Under the pieces are notes generated by a model. The model was given only the letters and a program-made list of their open reading frames with translations. It searched no databases and was not told where the DNA came from. From an uncultured Eubacteriales bacterium (lineage in GTDB: Bacteria > Bacillota > Clostridia > Peptostreptococcales > Anaerovoracaceae): DNA of 64,000 bases. The DNA is taken from NCBI GenBank assembly GCA_900315485.1, contig OMZI01000001.1:124001-188000 (forward strand), given 5' to 3'. The translations under genes were made by a program, and so were the position numbers. Positions 24,805-35,344 of this stretch are shown here, piece by piece; within the stretch, counting starts at the first letter, position 1, and the number at the start of each line of letters is the position of its first letter.

Positions 24805-25700
24805 TATTCTTCGAATATGCTTTCTGCGAAGTCGTGCGCGTTGAACGGCACAAGATCATCAAGTCCTTCTCCTATTCCGATGAACTTGATCGGCATATCA
24901 AACTGATCTGCGATCGTGATGGATATTCCGCCTCTCGCGGTACCGTCCATCTTGGTCAGGATGATTCCTGTGATATCAGATATCGTGGAAAATTCCTCTG
25001 CCTGGCTTACCGCATTCTTACCTGTTGTTGCATCGAGTACAAGCAGGTTCTCGCGTGATGCTTCAGGATACTCTCTTGAGATGACCTTGCTCATCTTCTC
25101 AAGCTCTTTCATCAGGTTGACCTTGTTCTGAAGTCTTCCTGCGGTATCACATATCAGTACATCGATGTTGTTTGCCTTGGCTGACTGGATAGCATCATAG
25201 ATGACTGCTGTCGGGTCTGTACCTTCTGCATGTCTGATAACTCTGACGCCTACTCTGTCACCCCAGGTCTGGAGCTGCTCTGCTGCCGCCGCACGGAAAG
25301 TATCAGCCGCTGCAAGCATTACGCTTTTGCCCTTCTTCTTATACATGTGAGCCAGCTTGGCGATGGAAGTGGTTTTGCCTCCGCCGTTGATGCCTATCAT
25401 GAGAATAATGAGCGGATACTGTTCGGACATCCTGTTTCTCTCACCTTTGTCCATGAGGCCCTCGATGATACCGGAAAGCTCTTTCTTGATCTGCTTTTCC
25501 TTGATGATGTATCTCTCATTGATGGCAGTATCAAGCTCCTTCATGATCGCATCGGATGTGTCGATCCCGATATCCGACATTACAAGACCTTCTTCGAGCT
25601 CCTCCATGAACTCAGGACCGAGGTCAGGGTTATCGTAGATCGCATTGGTAATACTGTCTATGAACTTGCGGAAAGTGGATTTCTTTTCAAAAAGTCCCAT
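24804..25700 (-). CDS. ftsY: Signal recognition particle receptor FtsY
   Basis: FtsY is the SRP receptor GTPase for co-translational membrane targeting. The 298-residue protein has the NG domains without the long acidic A domain. The P-loop reads [15 protein letters not shown] (Gly replaces the usual residue before GKTT), with [21 protein letters not shown] and [11 protein letters not shown] start MGLFEKKS leads into an amphipathic N-helix. It follows smc by 28 bases, the usual smc-ftsY order; ffh is not in this window. Confidence 0.96.
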   Translation of the reverse strand: MGLFEKKSTFRKFIDSITNAIYDNPDLGPEFMEELEEGLVMSDIGIDTSDAIMKELDTAINERYIIKEKQIKKELSGIIEGLMDKGERNRMSEQYPLIILMIGINGGGKTTSIAKLAHMYKKKGKSVMLAAADTFRAAAAEQLQTWGDRVGVRVIRHAEGTDPTAVIYDAIQSAKANNIDVLICDTAGRLQNKVNLMKELEKMSKVISREYPEASRENLLVLDATTGKNAVSQAEEFSTISDITGIILTKMDGTARGGISITIADQFDMPIKFIGIGEGLDDLVPFNAHDFAESIFEE

Positions 25701-25728
25701 TCAACCGTTCTCCTTCTATATTATTTTC

Positions 25729-28700
25729 TCACTCTATTCCTTCTACGTCGAACTCGTCACCCAGTTTCAGTGACAGCATACGTGAGATACCCTGTTCAGG
25801 CATCGTTACTCCGTAGAGTACGTCAGCATGCTCCATTGTTGCCTTCTGGTGTGTGATGAGAGCGAACTGTATGTTGTCGAACTTCTTGAGATAATTGGAG
25901 AAGTTCTCAATATTGACCTCATCAAGTGCGGCCTCGACCTCATCGAGTATAACGAAAGGTGTCGGCTTGGCCTTGAGGACCGCAAACATAAGAGCTATCG
26001 CGGTCAGAGTCTTCTCACCGCCGGAGAGAAGATTGATGTTCTTCAGCTTCTTGCCGGGCGGTTGAGCAGTGATCTCGATGCCTGACTCAAGAGGCTTTGA
26101 CTCATCTTCGAGCCTCAGCTCGGCATATCCTCCTCCGAAGAGCTCCTTGAATGTCTCTTCAAAATTGACAACGACCTGATCGAAGTTTTCCTTGAATCTG
26201 GTCCTGATCGTCTTGTCCATGTTTGAAATGATCTCTTCAAGTTCACTCATGGCTCTGGTCAGGTCGGATTCCTGAGCTGTCATAAACTCGTAGCGCTTGC
26301 TGACAGCCTTGTATTCCTCGATAGCGCTGACGTTGACATCGCCGAGCTCCGCAAGGCGGAGTCTGACTTCTCTCGACTCCCTGTTGCCCGCAGTGATAGC
26401 GAAGTCAGGAGCCCTCATATCGAGGGCCTCGGCGTATGAAACCTCGAACTCATCCCAGAGCTTGTCCTTCTGGGTATCCAGCAGAGTTTCATTCCTTGCC
26501 GTCTTGACCTCAAGCTTATATCTCTGTTCCCTGAGATCTTCAAGCGAAGCACGGATCTCCTTCTGCTCAGACAGAAGGGACTCGCTCAGGGATCTGTTTT
26601 CTTCCTGCCTGGAAGCTATATCTCTGATCCTTGCTTCAAGAGCAGCCTTGGACTCTCTGAGCTCCTCTTCCTTGCCGCTCTGCTCTTCACCGCTTGAAGT
26701 AAGAAGCGACCTTGATTCCTCAAGCTCTTCAGCAGCGTCCCTGTAATCAGATACAGCAGCTTCCAGCTCTGTGACATTGTCACGTACTCTTTCTATGATC
26801 TCATTTCTCGAGAGGACCTTGGACTCGTATTCACCGATCCTTACCTTGAGAGCAACGATCTTCTCGTTGTCATCTTCGATTACAGGCTTCAGCTCATCGA
26901 GCTCAGTCATAAGACTGTCAGCCTGCTTCTCGGAATCTGAATATTCTTTCTCAGCCTCACTGATCTTCTCTCTGTAACCTGCGATCATCGAGTCAGCCCT
27001 GCTTATATCTTCAGCGATGCTGCTGAGCTCATTTCTGAACCTTTCAGCAGCACCGTTATCAGCAGCGACAAGCTCTTCAGCGTGATCGCGGTCAGCTTTC
27101 AGGATGTTATATGCGATCTCGAGCTCAGTGACCTTCTCTCTCTGGCGGTCTCTGTCATCAGCGAGATCTGATTCGCGCTTCTTTTCTGACTCTATATCAG
27201 AATTCAGTTCATCAATCTTCTTCTCATATCCCCTGATGGTCTCCGTGAGAGTTGAGATCTCTTTCTTTCTGTCGAGCAGATTGGCCGATCTGTTGGCGAA
27301 TCTTCCGCCGGTGATCGCACCGGATGAATTGATTACTTCGCCTTCAAGAGTAACTATACGGAATCCGCCCGGAGCACTCTTGGCTATGCGGACCGCATTA
27401 TCCATGTTATCCGCTATTATGACCCTGCACAGAAGATACTCTATGATTTCCGAGAATCTGTCTTCTCCGCTGACCATGTCAGATGCGATGCCCAGATATC
27501 CTGCTGCGCCGGTGACTTTGCTGCCGGGTTCGATCCTGTCAGATTTGACCGACTCGACCGGCAGGAATGTAGCACGACCCGACCTGGACGACTTGAGCCA
27601 TCTGACTGCTGATTTTGCATCTGCATCAGTATTGCAGACGATGTGCTGCAGTGATCCGCCGAGTGCTGTCTCAACAGCTGTCTCGTAGCCGTCAGGAACA
27701 GTGATGATATCCGAAACAGTGCCGATAATACCGCTCAGATGCTGCTGCATCAGAGATCTTACCGTGTTGTTATAGCCCTCATAATTGGCTTCCATCTCCT
27801 CGATGGTGCTGCGTCTTGCAGCAGCTCTTGAGGACTTGTCGGTGATCTCCTTGATCTCGGCATTGAGCTCATCGATACGTTTAGTTGACGATATTATATT
27901 ATTGGCGATCTCGAAGATCTTTTCCTTCTCGAGTTCGAGAACTTTGCTGCTTTCCTCGATCTCGGATTCAAGTCTCTCAAGACTGGCTCTGTTTTCGGCT
28001 TCAGCCTTATCTCTGCCCTCGAATTCCTCTCTGATCGCCTCACTTCTCTCTTCGAGAGTCTTCTTATAGTTGTTGAGAGTGTTGATCTCAGCATTTCTGC
28101 CGACATTCTGATTGCTCAGATCTATCATGTGGCTTCTGAGATCCTCGATCCTGGTATTGATATCCGCAGATTTGGAGCTGTGGGTACTGTACTCGATGAC
28201 AGCCTTGTGGAGCTCTTCTCTTACGGATTCCACTTCAACGTTGAGCTCAGCATCATGAGCTTCGAGTTCAGATAACTCTTCTCTTGCTGATGCCAGCTTT
28301 TCCTCGGATGAAGTGATCTCATCGTTGATCCTGGCAAGCTCACGCTCTATTCCGGCGAGCTTTTCCTTGTTGAGTTCGCCGCCGCTTGTGATGGTGTTGA
28401 GTTCATCGATTATTGTGAGCAGCTCGCTGTTGGCACCTGCATAGTTTTCTGACAGTTCAGAATCATCCTCACGGCTCTTCTCAAGGCTCTCATCTATCTT
28501 ACAGAGCCTTGCATCATAATCAGCGAGTCTGCCAGCAAGCTCTTCAAGATCGGCTTTACCGGTCTCCACGCTTGACGAAAGGCTGTCCAGATTATGCAGG
28601 ATAATGTTGATAGTGAGATACTTGTATCTTTCACGCAGCTCAAGATACTCGGTTGCCTTCTCAGAATCCTCCTTCAGGCCTCCGATACGTCCTTCTATCT

Positions 28701-29289
28701 CTGCGATGATGTCTCTTACACGTTCAAGATTGGCAGATGCAGACTTGAGCTTGTTCTCCGCCTCTGCCTTTCTGCTCTTGTACAGAACGACACCTGCGGC
28801 TTCCTCAAAGATCTGACGTCTGTTCTCCGGTCTTGTGCTGACAATATCCGCGATTTTGCCCTGCCCGATGATCGAATAACCTTCTACACCGATACCGGTA
28901 TCCATGAACAGTTCCCTGATGTCTCTGAGCCTGCACTGGCTGCCGTTTATAAGGTATTCACTCTCACCGGATCTGAACATCCTTCTTGTGACAGCAACTT
29001 CGCTGTATTCGAGCGGAAGGATACCGGTCGAATTGTCTATGACAAGAGTTACCTCGGCCATTCCTTTCGGCTTTCTGGTCGCTGTACCGGCAAAAATAAC
29101 ATCCTGCATCTTGCTGCCTCGCAGCTGCTTGGAGCTCTGTTCACCGAGCACCCATCTGAGAGCATCGCTGATGTTGCTCTTGCCGCTGCCGTTAGGACCG
29201 ATGATACATGTGATACCGTCATTCAGTTCGATATTTACAGGGTCAGCAAATGACTTGAACCCCTGCATCTCTATTCGCTTGAAATACAC
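25729..29289 (-). CDS. smc: Chromosome partition protein SMC
   Basis: SMC is the condensin ATPase that compacts and segregates the chromosome. The 1186-residue protein has a head with Walker A (GPNGSGKSNISDALRW), a long coiled coil, the hinge around residues 515-660, a second coiled coil and the C-terminal head with signature NLLSGGEKTLTAIAL and Walker B VILDEVEAALDE. It starts with GTG, directly after the rnc TAA, with GGGAG about 9 bases upstream. The Glu/Ser/Arg-rich coil gives long spurious open frames on the other strand. Gene order rnc-smc-ftsY is conserved in Bacillota. Confidence 0.97.
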   Translation of the reverse strand: MYFKRIEMQGFKSFADPVNIELNDGITCIIGPNGSGKSNISDALRWVLGEQSSKQLRGSKMQDVIFAGTATRKPKGMAEVTLVIDNSTGILPLEYSEVAVTRRMFRSGESEYLINGSQCRLRDIRELFMDTGIGVEGYSIIGQGKIADIVSTRPENRRQIFEEAAGVVLYKSRKAEAENKLKSASANLERVRDIIAEIEGRIGGLKEDSEKATEYLELRERYKYLTINIILHNLDSLSSSVETGKADLEELAGRLADYDARLCKIDESLEKSREDDSELSENYAGANSELLTIIDELNTITSGGELNKEKLAGIERELARINDEITSSEEKLASAREELSELEAHDAELNVEVESVREELHKAVIEYSTHSSKSADINTRIEDLRSHMIDLSNQNVGRNAEINTLNNYKKTLEERSEAIREEFEGRDKAEAENRASLERLESEIEESSKVLELEKEKIFEIANNIISSTKRIDELNAEIKEITDKSSRAAARRSTIEEMEANYEGYNNTVRSLMQQHLSGIIGTVSDIITVPDGYETAVETALGGSLQHIVCNTDADAKSAVRWLKSSRSGRATFLPVESVKSDRIEPGSKVTGAAGYLGIASDMVSGEDRFSEIIEYLLCRVIIADNMDNAVRIAKSAPGGFRIVTLEGEVINSSGAITGGRFANRSANLLDRKKEISTLTETIRGYEKKIDELNSDIESEKKRESDLADDRDRQREKVTELEIAYNILKADRDHAEELVAADNGAAERFRNELSSIAEDISRADSMIAGYREKISEAEKEYSDSEKQADSLMTELDELKPVIEDDNEKIVALKVRIGEYESKVLSRNEIIERVRDNVTELEAAVSDYRDAAEELEESRSLLTSSGEEQSGKEEELRESKAALEARIRDIASRQEENRSLSESLLSEQKEIRASLEDLREQRYKLEVKTARNETLLDTQKDKLWDEFEVSYAEALDMRAPDFAITAGNRESREVRLRLAELGDVNVSAIEEYKAVSKRYEFMTAQESDLTRAMSELEEIISNMDKTIRTRFKENFDQVVVNFEETFKELFGGGYAELRLEDESKPLESGIEITAQPPGKKLKNINLLSGGEKTLTAIALMFAVLKAKPTPFVILDEVEAALDEVNIENFSNYLKKFDNIQFALITHQKATMEHADVLYGVTMPEQGISRMLSLKLGDEFDVEGIE

Positions 29290-29982
29290 TTACTTTGCTC
29301 CCTTCGAAAGTGCATCCTTTGCAGCTTCCTGCTCAGCTTTGGCCTTACTCTTGCCCTGTCCTCTTCCGATTACCTTCTCACCTGCAACTACTTCAACAGT
29401 GAAAGTCTTGTTGTGATCAGGACCGCTTTCAGATACCGTGTTGTACATGATCCTGATATCGTGCTCCCTCTCCTGGATCTTCTCCTGGAGCATGGTCTTG
29501 TAGTCGTTTCTGAGCTTTCCTGCAACAGCAAGACTTATCTTATCGCCCAGAAGGTCAAGGACCACCTTTCTTCCTGCATCGTATCCGCCGTCAGTTATGA
29601 TGGCGCCGATAACAGCTTCAAAGCAGTCGGCAAGTATGGAATCCTTGTTCCTGCCACCGGTCGCTTCTTCTCCCTTACCCATATAAATATAATCTCCGAG
29701 GCCTATGCCTCTGGCTGCATCTGCCAGAGACTCCTCGCGGACTACATCCGCACGGTTTTTGGACAGAACGCCTTCTGGAGCATCTTTCATTATCATGAAT
29801 ATCTCAGCTCCCACAGCAGCGTCCACATATGCATCACCAATGAACTCAAGTCTTTCATTATTTGACGCATACGGCATTTTGTGTTCCGAGGAATATGAGC
29901 TGTGAGTCAGAGCATTTACAAGCAGTGACTCATCTCTGAACTTATATCCCAGTTTTTCAAGAAGCTCATTTACTTCTTTCAT
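29290..29982 (-). CDS. rnc: Ribonuclease III
   Basis: RNase III cleaves double-stranded RNA in rRNA processing. The 230-residue protein has the catalytic signature NERLEFIGDAYVDAAVG (residues 41-57), the second acidic site DCFEAVIGAIITDGG (about 118) and a C-terminal dsRNA-binding domain ending in GRGQGKSKAKAEQEAAKDAL. Start is ATG at 29980-29982, with AGGAGG upstream. It lies between plsX and smc; acpP, often next to rnc in Bacillota, is absent here. Confidence 0.96.
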   Translation of the reverse strand: MKEVNELLEKLGYKFRDESLLVNALTHSSYSSEHKMPYASNNERLEFIGDAYVDAAVGAEIFMIMKDAPEGVLSKNRADVVREESLADAARGIGLGDYIYMGKGEEATGGRNKDSILADCFEAVIGAIITDGGYDAGRKVVLDLLGDKISLAVAGKLRNDYKTMLQEKIQEREHDIRIMYNTVSESGPDHNKTFTVEVVAGEKVIGRGQGKSKAKAEQEAAKDALSKGAK

Positions 29983-30038
29983 ATAAGCAATAACCTCCTG
30001 CCGCCTGATACGGCATAATTATTTCATGCAAAACTGTA

Positions 30039-31082
30039 TTATTCTTCGGCAGAATCTGTTTTGAAAAGTTCCTCATTCTGCGTAACAGCGTCAGCTATCA
30101 TCTGTGTTACATTATTGCGGATATAAGGAATAGCCTTGATGATCGCATAGTATACTTCTCTCTCGCCGGAGTTTCCGTGGACCTTGAGGACTGCGCCTTT
30201 AAGTCCGAGGATCGGAGCGCCGCCAACATCAGCATAGTCGAATATCTGCTTGAGCTCCTTTATCTTGGAGTAAGCCAGCAGTGCACCGAGCTTGGCCTTG
30301 AGTCCTTCCTGCAGCTTTTCCTTGAATCTGTTCATGACAGCGAGGACTGCACCTTCGCTGCTCTTGAGAAATACATTTCCTGAGAAACCGTCAGTTATAA
30401 CGACTTCACAGTCAGTTACTGCAACGTCACGGCCTTCGATATTTCCGGCAAAATTGATGCTGCCTGATGCGAGAAGTCTGTGTGCTTCCTTATGGAGTTC
30501 GTCTCCCTTGGACTCTTCTGCTCCGATATTGAGAAGGCGGACTTCAGGATCCTTTATGCCCTTGACTCCTTCAACATACATCGCGCCCATGATGCCGTTC
30601 TGGAATATGTATTCCGGCTTGGCCTCAACATTGGCACCGCAGTCGAGAAGAAGAGTCGTCCCGCCGTTATGCAGTTTAGGAAACCATGCTACTATTGCAG
30701 GCCTTCTGATGCCCTTGATCCTTCCGAGCGTCACAAGACCGCCTGCGAGAAGCGCTCCTGTACTTCCTGCGGAAATAAGTGCATCCGCATCACCTGACTT
30801 TATGAGGTTGAGCGCCTTGACTATCGTGGAATCCTTCTTCCTTCTGACAGCCATAGCCGGAGCCTCATCATTGGTGATGACCTCCGTCGCATCTATCACT
30901 TCGATATTTGAACCGTCCCATCCGTTCTCCTTAAGACAGTTGCCAATGAGTTCTTCAGGTCCGATTATCGAAACAGTGACATCAGGCTCGCTGACTGCAA
31001 GCTCCTTTGCAGCCCTGATAGTTCCCTTTACTATTTCCTGAGGAGCATTATCTCCTCCCATTCCGTCTACGATAATTTTCAT
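30039..31082 (-). CDS. plsX: Phosphate acyltransferase PlsX
   Basis: PlsX converts acyl-ACP to acyl phosphate, the donor for PlsY. The 347-residue protein starts with KIIVDGMGGDNAP and has DALISAGSTGALLAGG, LLDCGANVEAKPE, NIGAEESKGDELHKEAH and DGFSGNVFLKSSEG motifs. Length is standard. It lies in the ileS-rlmN-plsX-rnc-smc series. There is no fapR or fab gene beside it, so it is not part of a fatty acid synthesis cluster. Confidence 0.96.
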   Translation of the reverse strand: MKIIVDGMGGDNAPQEIVKGTIRAAKELAVSEPDVTVSIIGPEELIGNCLKENGWDGSNIEVIDATEVITNDEAPAMAVRRKKDSTIVKALNLIKSGDADALISAGSTGALLAGGLVTLGRIKGIRRPAIVAWFPKLHNGGTTLLLDCGANVEAKPEYIFQNGIMGAMYVEGVKGIKDPEVRLLNIGAEESKGDELHKEAHRLLASGSINFAGNIEGRDVAVTDCEVVITDGFSGNVFLKSSEGAVLAVMNRFKEKLQEGLKAKLGALLAYSKIKELKQIFDYADVGGAPILGLKGAVLKVHGNSGEREVYYAIIKAIPYIRNNVTQMIADAVTQNEELFKTDSAEE

Positions 31083-31142
31083 CTCTCTTTACCTTGTTAA
31101 TTCTGTCTGAATACCCTTGTATGTTTTATGCAAAACAGGTAT

Positions 31143-32180
31143 TTATCTTTCGGTCGAGGCTCTGAGCTGTCCGCATGCGGCATCTATATCGCTTCCGAGC
31201 GTTCTCCTGACAGTAACGGCTACGCCTCTGTTCTCAAGGACTTTTCTGAAAGCAAGAACACTGCTCCCTTCGGCTGTCCTGTAGTTTCTTCCCTTCACCT
31301 CGTTCAGCGGTATGAGGTTGACATGTGTCAGCCATCCCTTCAGGTGATCAGCCAGTTCTTCCGCATTTTCAGGCGAGTCGTTGACTCCTCTTATGAGAGC
31401 ATACTCGAAGGTTATCCTTCTGTGAGTCTTCTCAGTGTAGTCCCTGCATGCTTTCATGAGGTCATCATACCCATACTTGCGTGCTACAGGCATAGTCCTG
31501 CGTCTTATCTCATCATTCGGAGCATGGAGTGAAACTGCCAGATTGACCTGTGGAAAATCCTCAGCGAACCTGTATATGCCCGGTATGATACCGCAGGTAG
31601 AAAGTGTGATGTTCCTGAGGCTCAGATTGACACCTTCCGGTGAATTTATGAGTTTCAGGAATTTTGACACCTCTTCGTAATTATCCAGAGGCTCACCCAT
31701 TCCCATCAGTACGATGTGGTTTATGTCTTCTCCCGTGACTCTTTTCATCTTCAGGACTTCGCCGAGCATTTCACCTGCTGTGAGGTCTCTCTGCTTTCCG
31801 TCCATAGTTGAGGCACAGAATGTGCAGCCCATCAGGCAGCCGACCTGAGTCGATATGCAGATGGAGTTGCCGTAGCTGTATTTCATGAATACAGACTCAA
31901 CTCTTGCTCCGTCAATGAATTCATACAGACATTTTCTGGTGCCGTCAGTCTTTGACTCCTGCATGGTGACAACTTCAGGCTGACCTATATAATATCCGTT
32001 CTCAGCAAGATCTCTGCGGAGGCCCGCAGGAACATTCGACATCTCATCGTAAGATGCCGCACCCCTGGCGAGCCATCCGAATATCTGTTTTGCCCTGAAC
32101 TTCTTCTCTCCCATGCTGAGGACCAGTGATTCCAGCTCAGGGAGAGAATAATTCAGTATGTTTGCGGTTATATCTGACAT
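31143..32180 (-). CDS. rlmN: Dual-specificity RNA methyltransferase RlmN
   Basis: RlmN is a radical SAM enzyme that methylates C2 of A2503 in 23S rRNA and A37 in tRNAs. The CxxxCxxC cluster site is in QVGCLMGCTFCASTMDGKQR (about residue 112). GMGEPLDNYEEV and SLHAPNDEIRRR follow, and the methyl-carrying C-terminal Cys lies near the end (DIDAACGQL). I place the start at the ATG at 32178-32180 (345 residues). A GTG five codons upstream would overlap the ileS stop; neither has a strong ribosome site. It is coupled to ileS. Confidence 0.93.
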   Translation of the reverse strand: MSDITANILNYSLPELESLVLSMGEKKFRAKQIFGWLARGAASYDEMSNVPAGLRRDLAENGYYIGQPEVVTMQESKTDGTRKCLYEFIDGARVESVFMKYSYGNSICISTQVGCLMGCTFCASTMDGKQRDLTAGEMLGEVLKMKRVTGEDINHIVLMGMGEPLDNYEEVSKFLKLINSPEGVNLSLRNITLSTCGIIPGIYRFAEDFPQVNLAVSLHAPNDEIRRRTMPVARKYGYDDLMKACRDYTEKTHRRITFEYALIRGVNDSPENAEELADHLKGWLTHVNLIPLNEVKGRNYRTAEGSSVLAFRKVLENRGVAVTVRRTLGSDIDAACGQLRASTER

Positions 32181-32187
32181 ATCCAGG

Positions 32188-35100
32188 TTATACACGCTCT
32201 ACAGCGATACCGGTCTTGTGTCCGTTGATATCGAATTCAGGCAGGTCTGCCTTCTTTTCGATGGATACAGCGATGGTCTCATCCTTGATGAAGTCTGATG
32301 CATTGTCTACTGCAGCACTGATCTCATCGTCAGCGCAGATGTAGATCCTGATCTCATCCATCATCTCGAAATCAGCCTGCTTACGCAGCTGCTGGATCTT
32401 GGAAATCATCTCTCTTACATAACCCTGCTCAATGAGCTCCGGAGTAAGAGTTGTATCGAGGATAACGAATACATTGTTGTCCATGCCTACAACGAAGCCT
32501 TCCTTTGAAGAGATCCTTACGTCGAGGAGGTCTTCTGTGATCTCGTACTTCTCGCCTGCAAGCTCCATCTCTACAGGACCGTTGCCGATCTCAGCGATCA
32601 GAGCCTTGGCATCAGCCTGTGCAAGAGCAGCGCCGAATGCCTTGACGTTCTTTCCGAGGACCGGACCTGCAGCTCTGAAGTTAGGTTTAACCTGGAAGTT
32701 CATATACTTGTCGAGATCATCCTCGAACTGTACTTCCTTAACGTTCAGCTCTTCAGTGATCAGCGGTGTGAGGTCGTCGATGACATCCTTGTATCTTCCG
32801 TCAACGATAACCTTGGACAGAGGCTGTCTTACCTTGAGTTTCTCCTGCTCTCTTGTGCTGCGGCCGAGGTTGACGAGAGTCTTGACGAGGTCCATTCTCT
32901 CCTCTACCTTCTCATCGATCAGGTCTTCTCTTGCTTCCGGATAGTAAGCGGTATGTACTGTTGCCTCACCTGTCAGCTTGGTGTAGATCTCATCAGAGAT
33001 GAACGGAGCAACAGGAGCCATCATCTTGGCAACACCTGTCAGCACTTCATAAGTAGTTGCATAAGCAGCCTTCTTGTCAGTGCTCATTCCCTCAGCAAAG
33101 AATCTTCTTCTTGCTCTTCTGATGTACCAGTTGGAGAGATCACTGTCGATGAACTCACCGATAGCTCTTACTGTGTTCATGTGATCATAAACATCCATGT
33201 ACTCAGTAGTAGTCTTGATCAGTCTGTTGTACTTGGAGATGATCCATCTGTCGAGCTCAGGTCTCTCTTCGTATGGAACGTCCAGTTTGTCTGCTTCAAC
33301 GTTGTCGATGTTCGCATACAGGCAGAAGAAGTTGTATGTATTTCTCAGTGTGCTGAATACCTTCTTGATAACTTCCTTGACGCCCTCTTCGTCGAACTTG
33401 GTAGGTGTCCATGCAGGTGAACCGTATACGAGGTACCATCTTACGGCGTCAGCACCGTACTTATCCATCATCTCGAACGGATTTACGGTGTTTCCGACGT
33501 GCTTGGACATCTTCTTGCCGTTCTTGTCGAGGATCAGGTCGTTTACGAGTACGTTCCTGTAAGGAGCGCAGCCCTTTACTATCGTGGAAACAGCCATGAG
33601 TGAGTAGAACCATCCTCTTGTCTGGTCGATACCCTCGCATATGAAGTCTGCAGGGAACAGTTCCTTGTCGAATCTCTCAGCGTTCTCAAACGGGTAATGC
33701 CACTGTGCGAACGGCATAGCTCCGGAGTCGAACCAGCAGTCCATTACCTCAGGGATCCTGTGCATGCTCTTTCCGCACTCAGGACACTTGATAGTTATCT
33801 CATCAACATACGGTCTGTGGAGCTCAATGGTCTCATCGATATCCTGCTCTACATCGTTGACGAGCTGCTCACGGGAACCTACGCAGTGAAGGTGTCCGCA
33901 TTCGCACTTCCAGATAGGAATCGGTGTTCCCCAGTATCTTGATCTTGAGATAGCCCAGTCCTTGACCTCTTCGAGCCAGTTACCGAATCTCTTCTCTCCG
34001 ACATATGGAGGGAACCAGTTGACTGTGTTATTGTTGGCAACGAGCTGATCTCTCAGCTTGGTCATCTCGATGTACCACGACTTGTTTGCATAGTATACGA
34101 GAGGTGTTCCGCATCTCCAGCAGTGCGGATATGCGTGCTCGAGCTTCTGCTTAGCATAGATCTTGTCATCCTGTGCGAGATATTTGATGATATCTACATC
34201 GAGGCCGTCTTCCATGACGAATCTGCCCTTCCAAGGAGTCTCGGTATAGCATCCCCTCTCATCTACAGGCTGCAGTACTGCGAGGTTGTACTTGCGTCCG
34301 CAGTTGTAGTCGTCTTCACCGAATGCAGGAGCTGTATGAACGATACCTGTACCATCTTCTGTGGATACATAGTCCATGCATGTTACGATGAATGCGTTCT
34401 TTCCCTTTTCAGGTACACAGAACGGCTCGATCTGTTCATATGTCCAGTACTCCATATCGGAGCCCTTGACCTTCTCAACTACTTCGTACTCTTCTTTTCC
34501 GAATGTCTTATCTGCAAGAGCTTCTGCTACCCACAGGAGGTTGCCTTCATTCTCACCGGACTTCATAAGGCACTTTACATAATCAACATCAGGTCCTACA
34601 GTCAGAGCGATGTTGGAAGCAAGTGTCCAAGGTGTTGTTGTCCATGCAAGGAAGTATTCATTGTCATGATCAACTCCTGTACGTCTGAACTTGCATGTAA
34701 GAGTGTTGACCTTGATGTCCTTGTAGCCCTGTGCTACCTCGTGGGAAGCAAGTCCGGTTCCGCATCTCGGACAGTAAGGCAGGATCTTATATCCTTCGTA
34801 GACAAGTCCCTTGTCGAAGGCGTTCTTGATGATCCACCAGCCTGTTTCGATGTAGTCGTTCTTGTATGTGATGTAAGGATCGTCCATGTCGGCGAGATAA
34901 GCCATCTTGTCAGACATGTCTGTCCACATCTGTGTGTACTTGAATACGGATTCACGGCACTTCTCATTGAACTCTCTGATACCGTACTTCTCGATATTCT
35001 GCTTGCCGCTGAATCCCAGCTGCTTCTCTACTTCGATCTCTACAGGAAGTCCGTGAGTGTCCCAGCCGCCTTTTCTCTTGACCTGGAATCCCTTCATGGT

Positions 35101-35313
35101 CTTGTATCTGTTGATAGAGTCCTTGAGGGTTCTAGCCATCATGTGGTGGATGCCCGGCTTGCCGTTAGCTGTCGGAGGTCCTTCATAGAAAACGAATGAA
35201 GGAGCGCCTTCTCTCTCCTTTACACAGAGATCGAGAAGATCGATATCCGACCAGTGCTTGACCTGTTCTGCCTGATACTCAGCTACCGGCTTGTCAGATA
35301 GATTTTCAAACAT
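32188..35313 (-). CDS. ileS: Isoleucyl-tRNA synthetase (IleRS2-like)
   Basis: IleRS charges tRNA-Ile. It has 1041 residues from ATG 35311-35313 (MFENLSDKP), with AGGAG 7 bases upstream. The class I HIGH signature is GIHH in ANGKPGIHHMMART, and KMSKS reads KKMSKHVGN. The editing domain lies at about 200-400, and two cysteine pairs (CPRCG, CECGHLHC) lie within it and beyond. The sequence after HIGH (RYKTMKGFQVKRKGGWDTHG) is like the eukaryote-type IleRS2 class, which in other bacteria is often less sensitive to mupirocin. That resistance is only inference. A pseudoknot-capable leader precedes the gene. Confidence 0.95.
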   Translation of the reverse strand: MFENLSDKPVAEYQAEQVKHWSDIDLLDLCVKEREGAPSFVFYEGPPTANGKPGIHHMMARTLKDSINRYKTMKGFQVKRKGGWDTHGLPVEIEVEKQLGFSGKQNIEKYGIREFNEKCRESVFKYTQMWTDMSDKMAYLADMDDPYITYKNDYIETGWWIIKNAFDKGLVYEGYKILPYCPRCGTGLASHEVAQGYKDIKVNTLTCKFRRTGVDHDNEYFLAWTTTPWTLASNIALTVGPDVDYVKCLMKSGENEGNLLWVAEALADKTFGKEEYEVVEKVKGSDMEYWTYEQIEPFCVPEKGKNAFIVTCMDYVSTEDGTGIVHTAPAFGEDDYNCGRKYNLAVLQPVDERGCYTETPWKGRFVMEDGLDVDIIKYLAQDDKIYAKQKLEHAYPHCWRCGTPLVYYANKSWYIEMTKLRDQLVANNNTVNWFPPYVGEKRFGNWLEEVKDWAISRSRYWGTPIPIWKCECGHLHCVGSREQLVNDVEQDIDETIELHRPYVDEITIKCPECGKSMHRIPEVMDCWFDSGAMPFAQWHYPFENAERFDKELFPADFICEGIDQTRGWFYSLMAVSTIVKGCAPYRNVLVNDLILDKNGKKMSKHVGNTVNPFEMMDKYGADAVRWYLVYGSPAWTPTKFDEEGVKEVIKKVFSTLRNTYNFFCLYANIDNVEADKLDVPYEERPELDRWIISKYNRLIKTTTEYMDVYDHMNTVRAIGEFIDSDLSNWYIRRARRRFFAEGMSTDKKAAYATTYEVLTGVAKMMAPVAPFISDEIYTKLTGEATVHTAYYPEAREDLIDEKVEERMDLVKTLVNLGRSTREQEKLKVRQPLSKVIVDGRYKDVIDDLTPLITEELNVKEVQFEDDLDKYMNFQVKPNFRAAGPVLGKNVKAFGAALAQADAKALIAEIGNGPVEMELAGEKYEITEDLLDVRISSKEGFVVGMDNNVFVILDTTLTPELIEQGYVREMISKIQQLRKQADFEMMDEIRIYICADDEISAAVDNASDFIKDETIAVSIEKKADLPEFDINGHKTGIAVERV

Positions 35314-35344
35314 ACTTTTTCTCCTATTTGCAATATTAGATTTA

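Noticed and set aside
25828..28816. Long plus-strand open frames across smc
   Set aside because: They are Ser/Leu-rich mirror frames of the Glu/Arg/Leu-rich coiled coil and have no ribosome sites or recognisable domains.
34123..35199. A 358-codon plus-strand open frame opposite ileS
   Set aside because: It lies fully within the ileS coding region, whose synthetase motifs are unmistakable, and has no promoter or ribosome site.
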